Below the pieces are notes generated by a model that saw nothing but the letters and a program-made list of their open reading frames with translations, searched no databases and had not been told where the DNA came from. Shown here one piece after another: positions 16,887-24,620 of a stretch of DNA of 64,000 nt; position 1 is the stretch's first letter; the number at the start of each line of letters is the position of its first letter. The translations under genes were made by a program, and so were the position numbers. The DNA comes from Bacillus infantis NRRL B-14911 (GTDB lineage: Bacteria; Bacillota; Bacilli; Bacillales; Cytobacillaceae), in assembly GCF_000473245.1 (NCBI RefSeq), contig NC_022524.1, positions 203,501 to 267,500 of the forward strand. Direction: 5' to 3'.

Positions 16887-17934
16887 TCCGCAGCATTTAT
16901 TTAAGGCACTTGGGCTGCCGGAGCCATCGGAGCTGCTGGATTTCAGCGCCAATATCAATCCTATGGGGCCGCCAGAACGGTTAAAGGCAGACTGGCATTC
17001 ATTTTTCAATGAGCTGCCTGTTTACCCGGACCCCTTTGCAGCAGAACTGACTGCCAGGCTGGCTCAAAAGGAAGGCATCGCCGGAGAGTATGTACTGGCC
17101 GGGAACGGGGCATCAGAGCTGATCAGTCTGGCAGCAAGGCTTCTGGCCGGAAAAAAAGTCATGATTGTTCAGCCGGCTTTCTCTGAATATGAACAGGCCT
17201 GCAGAGTGAATGATTGTGACATCAGCTATTTTCAGCTGGAAGAAGGAGGCTGGGAACTTGATACGGCAAAACTCTGTGAGGCAGGAGGGAAAGCGGATGC
17301 CCTGTTTCTCTGCAATCCGGCTAATCCGACAGGCAGATACTATGGCCGTGCAGAAATCGTTTCATTATTAGAGGGATGTCCCGAAACACTCGTCATCGTA
17401 GATGAGGCTTTCTATGATTTTCTGCCGGATTATGAATCTCTCGTGCCGCTGCTCTCAGAATACAAGAACCTCATGCTTCTTCGCAGCATGACAAAAATGT
17501 TCAGCATTCCGGGTCTGAGGCTCGGCTATGTGCTGGCAGAACCTGAGCTGATCAGGGGAATGGCCCGCTTTCAGTACCATTGGAGCATCAACTCCGCTGC
17601 CCAGCAGGCAGGGCTGATTTGTCTGGATGAAGATCTATACATAGAGGAAACACAAATTTATATGGAAAAAGAAAGAAGCAGGCTCTTTAACTTCTACAAG
17701 GCCAAAGGCTTGCTCGTGTCCGAATCGAAAACCAATTTTTATCTGCTCCGTGACCCGGAGCTGGGTGACCAGGAAAAATTGTTCTTCTTTTTGCTGGAAA
17801 AAGGGGTTGTCCCGCGCCATACCTATAATTTCCCCGGCCTTTCAGGGCGCTGGCTGCGGTTTGCCGTCAAAGGGAAAGAAGACAATCAGAAGCTGATGGA
17901 GGCGATCGACGAATGGAAAGGTCAGAAGGACTGA
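16861..17934 (+). CDS. cobD: Threonine-phosphate decarboxylase CobD
   Basis: A 357-residue class I/II PLP aminotransferase-fold enzyme that converts L-threonine phosphate to (R)-1-amino-2-propanol phosphate. Visible: N-terminal LDFSANINPMGPP, AGNGASELISL, CNPANPTGRYY, VDEAFYDF and the PLP-lysine region RSMTKMFSIPGLRLGY. The start is TTG 16861, eight bases after a GGGGGG site, giving a 26-base overlap with cbiB. No threonine kinase (PduX-like) gene is seen in the window, so threonine phosphate must come from elsewhere. Confidence 0.93.
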   Translation: MNWPSHGSNPQHLFKALGLPEPSELLDFSANINPMGPPERLKADWHSFFNELPVYPDPFAAELTARLAQKEGIAGEYVLAGNGASELISLAARLLAGKKVMIVQPAFSEYEQACRVNDCDISYFQLEEGGWELDTAKLCEAGGKADALFLCNPANPTGRYYGRAEIVSLLEGCPETLVIVDEAFYDFLPDYESLVPLLSEYKNLMLLRSMTKMFSIPGLRLGYVLAEPELIRGMARFQYHWSINSAAQQAGLICLDEDLYIEETQIYMEKERSRLFNFYKAKGLLVSESKTNFYLLRDPELGDQEKLFFFLLEKGVVPRHTYNFPGLSGRWLRFAVKGKEDNQKLMEAIDEWKGQKD

Positions 17935-18491
17935 TATTCATTACAGGAGGCGTCCGCAGCGGCAAAAGCACCTTTGCGGAAAAAACAGCAGAGTCCCGAG
18001 CTGCCGCCTCCAATGGCCGTCTTCATTATATTGCCGCAGGGAAGAGCTCGGATGAAGAAATGGCCGAGCGGATCCTGCTGCATCAAAAGCAGCGGGATGA
18101 AAGCGGCAGCGGTTGGAGGACCTGGGAACAGCCTGCAGGAATAGGGGAGCTGTCTGCAGCTTTTACAAAGCGGGATGTGCTGCTTCTGGACTGCCTGACC
18201 ACTCTGTTGAATAATGAATTATTCGGGACAGGCGGCAGATGGGAGAGTCCGGAGTTTCAGGAAGCGGTCAAGGAGCGGATCCTTACTGATATCCACTCTC
18301 TTAAAGAGAGTGCGGCGGCATTAATCATTGTCAGCAATGAAGTTAAGTATGAACCGATTGAAACAGGGAGTGTGTCCCATATATACGCCAGGCTGCTTGG
18401 CCGGCTTCATCAGAGGATTGTGGGAATGGCAGTCCAGGCTTATCTTGTGGAAGCGGGAATACCGCTTCTTATGAAAGGAAGAAAACCATGA
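17913..18491 (+). CDS. cobU: Adenosylcobinamide kinase / phosphate guanylyltransferase CobU
   Basis: A 192-residue bifunctional P-loop enzyme that phosphorylates adenosylcobinamide and adds GMP to make adenosylcobinamide-GDP. The P loop is intact: FITGGVRSGKSTFAE near residues 9-23; LHYIAAGKSSDEEMAERILLH and LLLDCLTTLLNN follow, and IIVSNEVKYE is the third CobU motif. It overlaps cobD by 22 bases and cobQ by ATGA. A second, shorter CobU-like gene lies at 21314. Confidence 0.93.
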   Translation: MERSEGLIFITGGVRSGKSTFAEKTAESRAAASNGRLHYIAAGKSSDEEMAERILLHQKQRDESGSGWRTWEQPAGIGELSAAFTKRDVLLLDCLTTLLNNELFGTGGRWESPEFQEAVKERILTDIHSLKESAAALIIVSNEVKYEPIETGSVSHIYARLLGRLHQRIVGMAVQAYLVEAGIPLLMKGRKP

Positions 18492-19993
18492 AAGGCATCA
18501 TGATACAGGGAACGGCTTCAGATGTGGGGAAAAGCTTTATCGCTACTGCTCTCTGCCGACTGCTGTCCAATGAGGGCCTCAGGGTGGCGCCGTTCAAGTC
18601 GCAGAATATGTCCAATAATTCCTATGCGACGGCGGACGGCAGGGAAATCGGCCGGGCGCAGGGCATCCAGGCAGAAGCGGCAAGGACCGAGGCAACAGTC
18701 TGGATGAACCCGATCCTGCTGAAGCCGAAATCTGATATGAGCTCAGAGGTGGTCCTGCTTGGAAAGGCAGTTCAAACCTATTCCGGCCGCAGCTACCGTG
18801 AGAATTTCTATGAAAAGGGCCTGGATGTAATCCAAAAATCATTGAAAAAGCTTGAAGCCGATTTTGATGTCATTGTTGCAGAAGGTGCCGGGAGTCCGGT
18901 GGAAATCAATTTGAAGGACAGGGAGCTTGTCAACATGAAGGTGGCCGATCTGGCTGACATCCCGGTCATCCTGACAGCGGATATCGACCGTGGAGGCGTG
19001 TTTGCAAGCATCATCGGCACCCTTGAGCTGCTCACGACTGAAGAAAGGGAGCGGGTAAAGGGTTTGATCATCAATAAGTTCAGGGGCGACCCGGATTTGT
19101 TTGCGGACGGCATCTCCTGGCTGGAGGAGCGGACAGGGATTCCTGTTCTTGGCGTGCTGCCCCATTTTGATAACCATATGATTGATGGAGAGGACTCCCT
19201 TTCCCTTGAGGACAGCTTTTACAGGAAACAGGGAGGGAAGATTGATATTGCGGTAATCAGGCTGCCGTATATATCAAATTACAGCGACATTGAACCGTTT
19301 CTCTATGAAGAAGACGTGTCGGTGCGCTGGGTGAAAAATGCTGCTGAGCTGGGCAAGCCGGATGCCATCATCATCCCGGGGACGAAAAGTACAATCCATG
19401 ATCTGCAGTTTTTGAAGGCAGCCGGCCTGGACCGTTCTATTATCCGTCTTGCCGGGGAGGGCTGCAGGATTGCCGGAATATGCGGCGGCTACCAGATGCT
19501 AGGGGAGCAGCTGTATGATCCTGAAGGGACCGACAGCGGTACGATAGGCGTGAAAGCAAAGGGGCTGGGCCTCATAGCGGCTGATACGACCTTCTTCAGA
19601 GAAAAAATAACCGTCCAGGCGAAGGGTTCGTACATAGCATCCGCCGGGTTTGGCAGCGGCAGTGTTGAAGGCTATGAGATTCACCTTGGCCAAACAGCCA
19701 AAAAAGGCATAGATGCAGGCAGGAGTTTATTTTTGATGGAAGATGGCCGGGAGGAAGGCTATAGCGGCAGCGGCGGAAAGGTCATCGGGACCTATCTTCA
19801 TCATGTTTTTCATAATGACGGCTTCAGAAACAGGTGGCTTGGCAGCATCCGGAAGGAAAAAGGCCTGCCGCAAAAGGAGCCTGTACGGATCGGAGACATG
19901 AAGGACGAACGCTTTGAGAAACTCGCCAATGAGGCAAAGCAGCATCTTCAGTGGGATAAAATCAAAGAAATTATAGGATATGAAAATACATGA
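18488..19993 (+). CDS. cobQ: Cobyric acid synthase CobQ
   Basis: A 501-residue glutamine amidotransferase that amidates four side chains of adenosylcobyrinic a,c-diamide to give adenosylcobyric acid. Residues 1 to about 230 are a dethiobiotin-synthetase-like ATP-binding domain (MIQGTASDVGKSF); the C-terminal class I glutaminase-like domain has the cysteine motif GICGGYQMLG near residue 330 and the histidine motif YLHHVFHND near residue 438. In a cluster that lacks ring synthesis genes its substrate would have to be imported partly amidated corrinoid or come from genes elsewhere. Confidence 0.95.
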   Translation: MKGIMIQGTASDVGKSFIATALCRLLSNEGLRVAPFKSQNMSNNSYATADGREIGRAQGIQAEAARTEATVWMNPILLKPKSDMSSEVVLLGKAVQTYSGRSYRENFYEKGLDVIQKSLKKLEADFDVIVAEGAGSPVEINLKDRELVNMKVADLADIPVILTADIDRGGVFASIIGTLELLTTEERERVKGLIINKFRGDPDLFADGISWLEERTGIPVLGVLPHFDNHMIDGEDSLSLEDSFYRKQGGKIDIAVIRLPYISNYSDIEPFLYEEDVSVRWVKNAAELGKPDAIIIPGTKSTIHDLQFLKAAGLDRSIIRLAGEGCRIAGICGGYQMLGEQLYDPEGTDSGTIGVKAKGLGLIAADTTFFREKITVQAKGSYIASAGFGSGSVEGYEIHLGQTAKKGIDAGRSLFLMEDGREEGYSGSGGKVIGTYLHHVFHNDGFRNRWLGSIRKEKGLPQKEPVRIGDMKDERFEKLANEAKQHLQWDKIKEIIGYENT

Positions 19994-20781
19994 AAACCAT
20001 TAAAGGATTTTTGATCAACATTCAATTTTTCACAAGCATTCCGGTGCCGATGCAGATACCGATGGATAAAGTCCATTTGAAAAGGGCCGTGATCACTTTT
20101 CCAATTCTCGGGCTTCTCCAGGGACTCTTTTACAGCCTGGTGCTGTATGGATTCCTGGAATGGACCCCGTTTTCGCAGCTCGCCTCGGCATTTGCCCTAT
20201 GGCTTGCCATAATTATCCTGACAGGAGGAATCCACCTGGACGGCTGGATGGATGCGAGCGATGCCTTCTTCTCTTATCAGGATCGGGAGAAGCGGCTCGA
20301 AATCATGAAGGATCCCCGCACAGGTGCGTTCGGCGTCCTTTCAGTCATTGTGCTTCTTGCCGCACGCTTTTTGTTCATATATGAAATAGTGCTTCAGCAA
20401 CAGCCGGAGACATATTGGCTCATTGCCCTGATTCCGTTTCTCGGAAAGCAGATCATGGGCGTGCTCCTGATGCAGGTGCGACCGGCAAAGCCTGAAGGAC
20501 TGGGGGCAATGTTTCAAAAAGCTGCCAGTGCCAGGGATTTGGCCTTTTACCCGGCGGCAGTGCTGCTGGTGTTCGTGTTGTATGCTATGGCAGATATCAG
20601 CCTTGCAGTCCATGCGGCGATTCTGCTGTTGGCAGCAGCAGGTTTTCTGATGTTTGCCGCTGTAAAGTCGGTTAAATGGTTTGGCGGAATTACAGGGGAT
20701 GTGCTGGGTGCATCTGCAGAAGGAGCTGAATGCTTTTTATGGATGGTACTGTGGCTGTTACATTATTTCGCCATGTCCTGA
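19990..20781 (+). CDS. cobS: Adenosylcobinamide-GDP ribazoletransferase CobS
   Basis: A 263-residue membrane enzyme with six or seven hydrophobic segments that joins adenosylcobinamide-GDP to alpha-ribazole (phosphate), the step that builds the lower ligand. The CobS signature GGIHLDGWMDASDAFFS near residue 77-93 and the RTGAFG-equivalent DPRTGAFGVL follow family pattern. Overlaps cobQ by ATGA and the next gene by 52 bases. Confidence 0.95.
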   Translation: MKTIKGFLINIQFFTSIPVPMQIPMDKVHLKRAVITFPILGLLQGLFYSLVLYGFLEWTPFSQLASAFALWLAIIILTGGIHLDGWMDASDAFFSYQDREKRLEIMKDPRTGAFGVLSVIVLLAARFLFIYEIVLQQQPETYWLIALIPFLGKQIMGVLLMQVRPAKPEGLGAMFQKAASARDLAFYPAAVLLVFVLYAMADISLAVHAAILLLAAAGFLMFAAVKSVKWFGGITGDVLGASAEGAECFLWMVLWLLHYFAMS

Positions 20782-21362
20782 CAGAACAAAACAGGCACAA
20801 AGCCTATCTCGGCTGGTCAGACTCTGCCTTATGCCATGAAGAGAAACGAAGATTTGAAGGCTGGGCCCGCTCCCTGCCTGAATTTCCTTTCATTTTTTCA
20901 AGCGATCTGGGACGCTGCCTCGAGACTGCCGGTCTTTTGCCCGGAGGAGATGCTCTCAAGCTGAAGGAGCTGCGGGAAATAAATTTTGGCAAATGGGAAG
21001 GCGGTGTCTATGAAGAGCTGAAGAATGATCCTGCCTACCAGGCCTGGCTCAATGATCCTTTTACCGCCCCGATACCGGAAGGCGAGGATTATGGGCAGTT
21101 TTCTGAAAGGGTCAGGCATGGCTGGGAAAAAGTCAGGACCATCCTGATCCGGCATGAAGGAACAAAAGCTGCTGTCGTCACGCACGGCGGGGTGATCCGG
21201 CAGCTGTTGACAATGCTTGCCCCAGAGGAAAGGCCGTTCTGGGAGTGGACAGCCCCGCATGCCGGCGCCATCACACTTATCTGGGAAGACAATGGGTTCA
21301 GGAGGGGTGAAAGATGCACTTTATTATTGGAGGAAGCTTCAACGGGAAAGCTGCCTGGGTGA
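20730..21362 (+). CDS. cobC: Histidine phosphatase, CobC-like (alpha-ribazole phosphatase)
   Basis: A 210-residue histidine phosphatase superfamily protein. The catalytic arginine-histidine pair is in TLFRHVLTEQN, where the usual glycine after RH is valine; ELREINFGKWEG and the second histidine VVTHGGVIRQLL are normal for CobC-type enzymes, which dephosphorylate adenosylcobalamin 5'-phosphate or alpha-ribazole phosphate. Start at ATG 20730 has AAGGAG only four bases upstream; ATG 20739 is possible. Its 3' end overlaps the CobU-like gene by 49 bases. Confidence 0.85.
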   Translation: MLFMDGTVAVTLFRHVLTEQNRHKAYLGWSDSALCHEEKRRFEGWARSLPEFPFIFSSDLGRCLETAGLLPGGDALKLKELREINFGKWEGGVYEELKNDPAYQAWLNDPFTAPIPEGEDYGQFSERVRHGWEKVRTILIRHEGTKAAVVTHGGVIRQLLTMLAPEERPFWEWTAPHAGAITLIWEDNGFRRGERCTLLLEEASTGKLPG

Positions 21363-21742
21363 AGAGGCAGTATGCAGAAGAAAAGGCTTCCTGGCATAGT
21401 GCTTACAAGGGCGTGCGGTTGCCTGAAGCTGCTGATGCAGCGACAGACTGTGTCATTCTGGAAGGAATCGAACAGTGGATCCGCGAAGATATAAAGAGAA
21501 TGGATAAGGATCCGGCAAGAGCCCTGTGGAAGGAGCGGTTAGATGATTGGCTCCGCTGGGAAGCTGGTGTGCAGGAAAGAAAACTGGTGCTGATCGGGAC
21601 AGATATCACAAAAGGGATTGTACCGATGGAAAAAGAAGACCGGGATTGGCGGGATGCCGCCGGGTGGATATTCCAGGATGCCGCAGCAGCTGCTGAAAGG
21701 GTCGATCTGATCTGGTATGGCATCAGCCGGAAATTAAAATAA
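21314..21742 (+). CDS. Short divergent CobU paralogue
   Basis: A 142-residue protein of the CobU fold. It starts FIIGGSFNGKAAW, where the CobU P loop GGxRSGKS is altered (serine/threonine after the lysine is alanine), lacks the internal guanylylated-histidine region of normal CobU, and ends with the CobU C-terminal pattern KGIVP, RDWRDAAGWIFQ, AAAAAERVDLIWYGI. It is 50 residues shorter than the cobU at 17913. Retained kinase activity is doubtful; a regulatory or partner role is possible. It is embedded in the B12 operon, overlapping cobC. Confidence 0.75.
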   Translation: MHFIIGGSFNGKAAWVKRQYAEEKASWHSAYKGVRLPEAADAATDCVILEGIEQWIREDIKRMDKDPARALWKERLDDWLRWEAGVQERKLVLIGTDITKGIVPMEKEDRDWRDAAGWIFQDAAAAAERVDLIWYGISRKLK

Positions 21743-21761
21743 AAAGATAGGGGAAATGAAG

Positions 21762-22343
21762 ATGAGGATTTATACAAGGACAGGCGACAAAGGGCAGACA
21801 AGCATCATTGGCGGCCGGGTGGATAAAGACGATGTCCGGGTTGAAGCGTATGGCACGGTTGATGAGGTGAACTGCTTTGTCGGACAGGCCATGACTGAGC
21901 TGGATGGGGAAGTATTCAAGGATGTCCTGGATGATCTGGAAAAGATTCAGCATGAGCTGTTTGACTGCGGAGGAGACCTGGCCAATGTGTCGGCTAAAAG
22001 GGAACTGAAGCTTGGGCAGGAATCCATCGATTATCTGGAAAGCAGGATCGATGAATTCATTGAAGAGGCGCCCGAGCTAGAACGCTTCATCCTCCCTGGA
22101 GGTTCAAAGCCTTCTGCTTCCATCCATATAGCAAGGACGGTATCCAGAAGGGCAGAGCGGCTCATCGTCACACTCATCAAAACAGAAGAGAAGGTTCCGG
22201 AAGTTTGCCTGCAGTATATGAACCGCCTCTCTGACTACTTCTTCGCATTGGCGAGGGTGATTAATTTCCGCCTTCAAGTGAAGGATGTGGAATATGTTCG
22301 CAGTGCGAAGGTTTTCCGCGGCGGAAAGCGCAAGGAGAACTGA
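21762..22343 (+). CDS. pduO: PduO-type ATP:cob(I)alamin adenosyltransferase
   Basis: A 193-residue adenosyltransferase of the PduO/MMAB type (B. subtilis YvqK). Signatures: the ATP-binding start RIYTRTGDKGQTSIIGG, VEAYGTVDEVN, and the C-terminal RTVSRRAERLIV and YMNRLSDYFFALAR. It attaches the 5'-deoxyadenosyl group to reduced corrinoid, which CbiZ, CbiB and CobU substrates need. I start at ATG 21762, eight bases after AGGGGAA; an ATG two codons earlier sits too close to the site. Confidence 0.93.
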   Translation: MRIYTRTGDKGQTSIIGGRVDKDDVRVEAYGTVDEVNCFVGQAMTELDGEVFKDVLDDLEKIQHELFDCGGDLANVSAKRELKLGQESIDYLESRIDEFIEEAPELERFILPGGSKPSASIHIARTVSRRAERLIVTLIKTEEKVPEVCLQYMNRLSDYFFALARVINFRLQVKDVEYVRSAKVFRGGKRKEN

Positions 22344-22345
22344 TT

Positions 22346-22840
22346 GTGAAAAATAAAAAGATGATGCTGGCTGCCTTGTTCATTGCTTTTTCAGCCATTG
22401 GGGCAGCTGTCAAAATTCCGGCGGTTATAGGGAGTGTGGCACTCGATTCCTTTCCAGCCTTAGCTGCCGCTGCCCTGCTGGGGGGCGGAGCCGGCAGCAT
22501 TGTGGCCGGGCTCGGCCACCTCCTGTCGGCACTGGTCGGCGGGATGCCGCTCGGACCGCTTCATTTTCTCGTTGCTGCTGAAATGGCCGTTCTGGTCTGG
22601 GTGTACGGAAAACTGTGGGGAAGCGGCCGGAGGAAGATGGCCTTCGTTATTTTTGCAGCAGGCAACACATTTGCAGCGCCGCTCCCGTTCCTTTTTTTAA
22701 TGGGGACTGGTTTTTATATCGCAATTGTGCCTTCCCTTCTGATAGGATCAGTCCTGAATGGTATTCTGGCTTTCTGGGCAGTCCCTCGCATCAGCCGGGT
22801 GCTTGGTGAGAGGCAGAGGGAAGGGAATGTGCCGGAATGA
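22346..22840 (+). CDS. cblT: ECF-type S component, likely alpha-ribazole transporter CblT
   Basis: A 164-residue membrane protein with about five or six segments in the ECF transporter S-component style (small, glycine/alanine-rich, N-terminal AALFIAFSAIGAAVKIP). Position inside the B12 cluster and coupling (ATGA) to a CblS-like kinase gene identify it as the probable CblT described in Listeria and Geobacillus, which imports alpha-ribazole. GTG start follows AAGGAG by eight bases. It would need a shared ECF module (EcfA/A'/T) encoded elsewhere. Assignment is by family and context. Confidence 0.75.
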   Translation: MKNKKMMLAALFIAFSAIGAAVKIPAVIGSVALDSFPALAAAALLGGGAGSIVAGLGHLLSALVGGMPLGPLHFLVAAEMAVLVWVYGKLWGSGRRKMAFVIFAAGNTFAAPLPFLFLMGTGFYIAIVPSLLIGSVLNGILAFWAVPRISRVLGERQREGNVPE

Positions 22841-23553
22841 GGGACGTATTATACATACCAGGCGGAAACGGAGAAACTCTGGTCATCAGCAGCGACAACA
22901 GCGGCGGCATCGGCCTGAAGGAGGCTGACCATGTAAAGGTCCCGTATGATACGGTTGCTTATTTTGCTTTTCGCACGGCTGTCATGGAAAATCTTTCAGC
23001 CGGCGGTGTTCCTTTTGCAGCCGTCCTGCACAATTTTGCAGGGGACGAACATTGGCATTCGCTTGCCGGGGGCATTGAGAAGGGTGCAGAGGAAGCGGGG
23101 ATTGTAGACTTAACTGTCACAGGAAGCACCGAAAGCAATTTTGCTCTCCTTCAAACGGCGGTCGGGCTGATCATTATCGGAAAAATGACAGGCAGCCCTG
23201 AAGCTCTGCCCCTTTATACCGGCCGGGAGAAGCTGGCGGTTATCGGGCTGCCCCTTGTCGGCGAAGAGGTCCTGGACAAAACAGGGGCGATTGCACCGCT
23301 TTCGCTATTCAAAGAAATCACCAGGATGGATGGAGTCCGTACGCAACCTGTCGGCTCGAAGGGAATACTTTATGAGCTGAACCAGCTTTTCTCCAATAGG
23401 GAGTTCACTGGAGATGAATTTTCCTGCAAGGGTGTGGACCTGCTGAAATCAGGAGGGCCATCCTGCTGCTTCATCGCTTCCTACCCCAGGGAGGTTGAGC
23501 AGGAAATCCTGATGAAGGCGGGAAGCTTTCATCATCAGCTGGAGATCAACTAG
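22837..23553 (+). CDS. cblS: AIR-synthase-like kinase, likely alpha-ribazole kinase CblS
   Basis: A 238-residue protein with the PurM/AIR-synthase-like N-terminal pattern VISSDNSGGIGLKEADHV followed by AYFAFRTAVMENLSAGGVP. It matches CblS, the kinase that makes alpha-ribazole phosphate from imported alpha-ribazole and so replaces CobT. The cluster has no cobT, which agrees. It overlaps cblT by ATGA. The CblS name rests on family memory and context, not on a search. Confidence 0.75.
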   Translation: MRDVLYIPGGNGETLVISSDNSGGIGLKEADHVKVPYDTVAYFAFRTAVMENLSAGGVPFAAVLHNFAGDEHWHSLAGGIEKGAEEAGIVDLTVTGSTESNFALLQTAVGLIIIGKMTGSPEALPLYTGREKLAVIGLPLVGEEVLDKTGAIAPLSLFKEITRMDGVRTQPVGSKGILYELNQLFSNREFTGDEFSCKGVDLLKSGGPSCCFIASYPREVEQEILMKAGSFHHQLEIN

Positions 23554-23567
23554 AGGAGGAATGAAAC

Positions 23568-24185
23568 TTGCTTGATTTATATTTTGTAAGGCATGGTGAA
23601 ACGGAATGGAATAAATCGGGACGGATGCAGGGCAGGCTTGATTCGAATTTGACTGAAAAAGGGCTCGGGGATGCTGAAAGGCTTCGGGAATATTTGGGTG
23701 AGATGCAATTTGACGAAATCATTTCAAGCCCAAGCTCCCGGACCATCCAGACAGCCGAAAAGCTTGCCGGAAGCAGCACTGCGTCCATCCGTACGGACGA
23801 AAGGCTGATGGAAATCCATCTGGGCCAGTGGCAGGGAAAAACAGGCGACGAAATAAAGATGCTCTTTCCTGAACAATATGGCTATTACTGGAACGAGCCG
23901 GAAAAGTTTGAGAACCCGGAGGGAGAAACCTTCCTGGATGTGAAAACCAGGCTGGCCGGGTTCCTGCAGGAGCTGGGGGCCAGCCGGGGCACAGGGAAAA
24001 TCCTGATCGTCACCCACGCGGTTGTCATCAAAACGGCAGTCATGCTTGCCAATAAGGTGACAGTCAATGAAATATGGGAACCCCCGTTCATCCATGGCAC
24101 AAGCCTCACCCATATGACATACAGGGACGGAGAGCTTGAGCTTGTACTCGCCGGTGATCTTTCCCATATCGGAGTGCCAGGCTGA
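23568..24185 (+). CDS. Histidine phosphatase family protein, second CobC-like gene
   Basis: A 205-residue histidine phosphatase with a canonical catalytic start YFVRHGETEWN, the QGRLDSNLTEKG motif, the acid residue region MEIHLGQWQGK and the second histidine IVTHAVVIKT. It resembles CobC/GpmB-type phosphatases. Start TTG 23568 follows GGAGGA by seven bases. It directly follows cblS; with a non-canonical CobC upstream, this may be the real adenosylcobalamin-phosphate or alpha-ribazole-phosphate phosphatase, or serve another phosphoester. Confidence 0.85.
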   Translation: MLDLYFVRHGETEWNKSGRMQGRLDSNLTEKGLGDAERLREYLGEMQFDEIISSPSSRTIQTAEKLAGSSTASIRTDERLMEIHLGQWQGKTGDEIKMLFPEQYGYYWNEPEKFENPEGETFLDVKTRLAGFLQELGASRGTGKILIVTHAVVIKTAVMLANKVTVNEIWEPPFIHGTSLTHMTYRDGELELVLAGDLSHIGVPG

Positions 24186-24593
24186 ATGCTGGTGAAATAT
24201 ATCAGGTGCGGGGTTGACTCAGCTTCCAGGGAAGAGTTCAGTCTCGCCCAAATGGGATGGGAGCCATTGAAGCACGTCCCCGGTTTTATCCGGCAGTTCG
24301 GCGGCTGGACCAGACCGGAAGGGGATGCCGATGCTGTTATCTTCGGTTTGTGGGAAAGCAGGGCAAGCTACGATTATTTTATGTCTAATCTGCATGATAG
24401 TCTCATAGGTGCGTCATCACAAATGAGATACTTGCAATCTTTTTCGGCGGCGCTTTTTGAGGAGGATGAGGATATTGTTCACAGGCATGCAGCGAGCAGT
24501 GAACTTCTCGATTCCTTTGGGGCACGGCTGGACATTCCGGCTGGTGAAGTAGAGCTTGTCGGGGAGTGGGAAGTACGGGCAGCAATCAGCTGA
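24186..24593 (+). CDS. YdbC-like (DUF4937-type) small protein
   Basis: A 135-residue protein with a dimeric alpha/beta-barrel (ABM-like) look: VKYIRCGVDSASREEFSLAQ, VPGFIRQFGGWTR, FGLWESRASYDYFM. It resembles B. subtilis YdbC and the DUF4937 group as I recall them; function unknown. It starts immediately after the phosphatase stop codon and is the last gene of the B12 transcript before a terminator, though its part in B12 metabolism is not established. Confidence 0.6.
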   Translation: MLVKYIRCGVDSASREEFSLAQMGWEPLKHVPGFIRQFGGWTRPEGDADAVIFGLWESRASYDYFMSNLHDSLIGASSQMRYLQSFSAALFEEDEDIVHRHAASSELLDSFGARLDIPAGEVELVGEWEVRAAIS

Positions 24594-24620
24594 GAGTCTA
24601 GGACCCTCAGCTTTATTTTA
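24589..24620. terminator. Terminator at the end of the B12 cluster
   Basis: GCTGAGAGTC, TAG, GACCCTCAGC then TTTATTTTA. It overlaps the end of the convergent GNAT gene. Confidence 0.8.
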
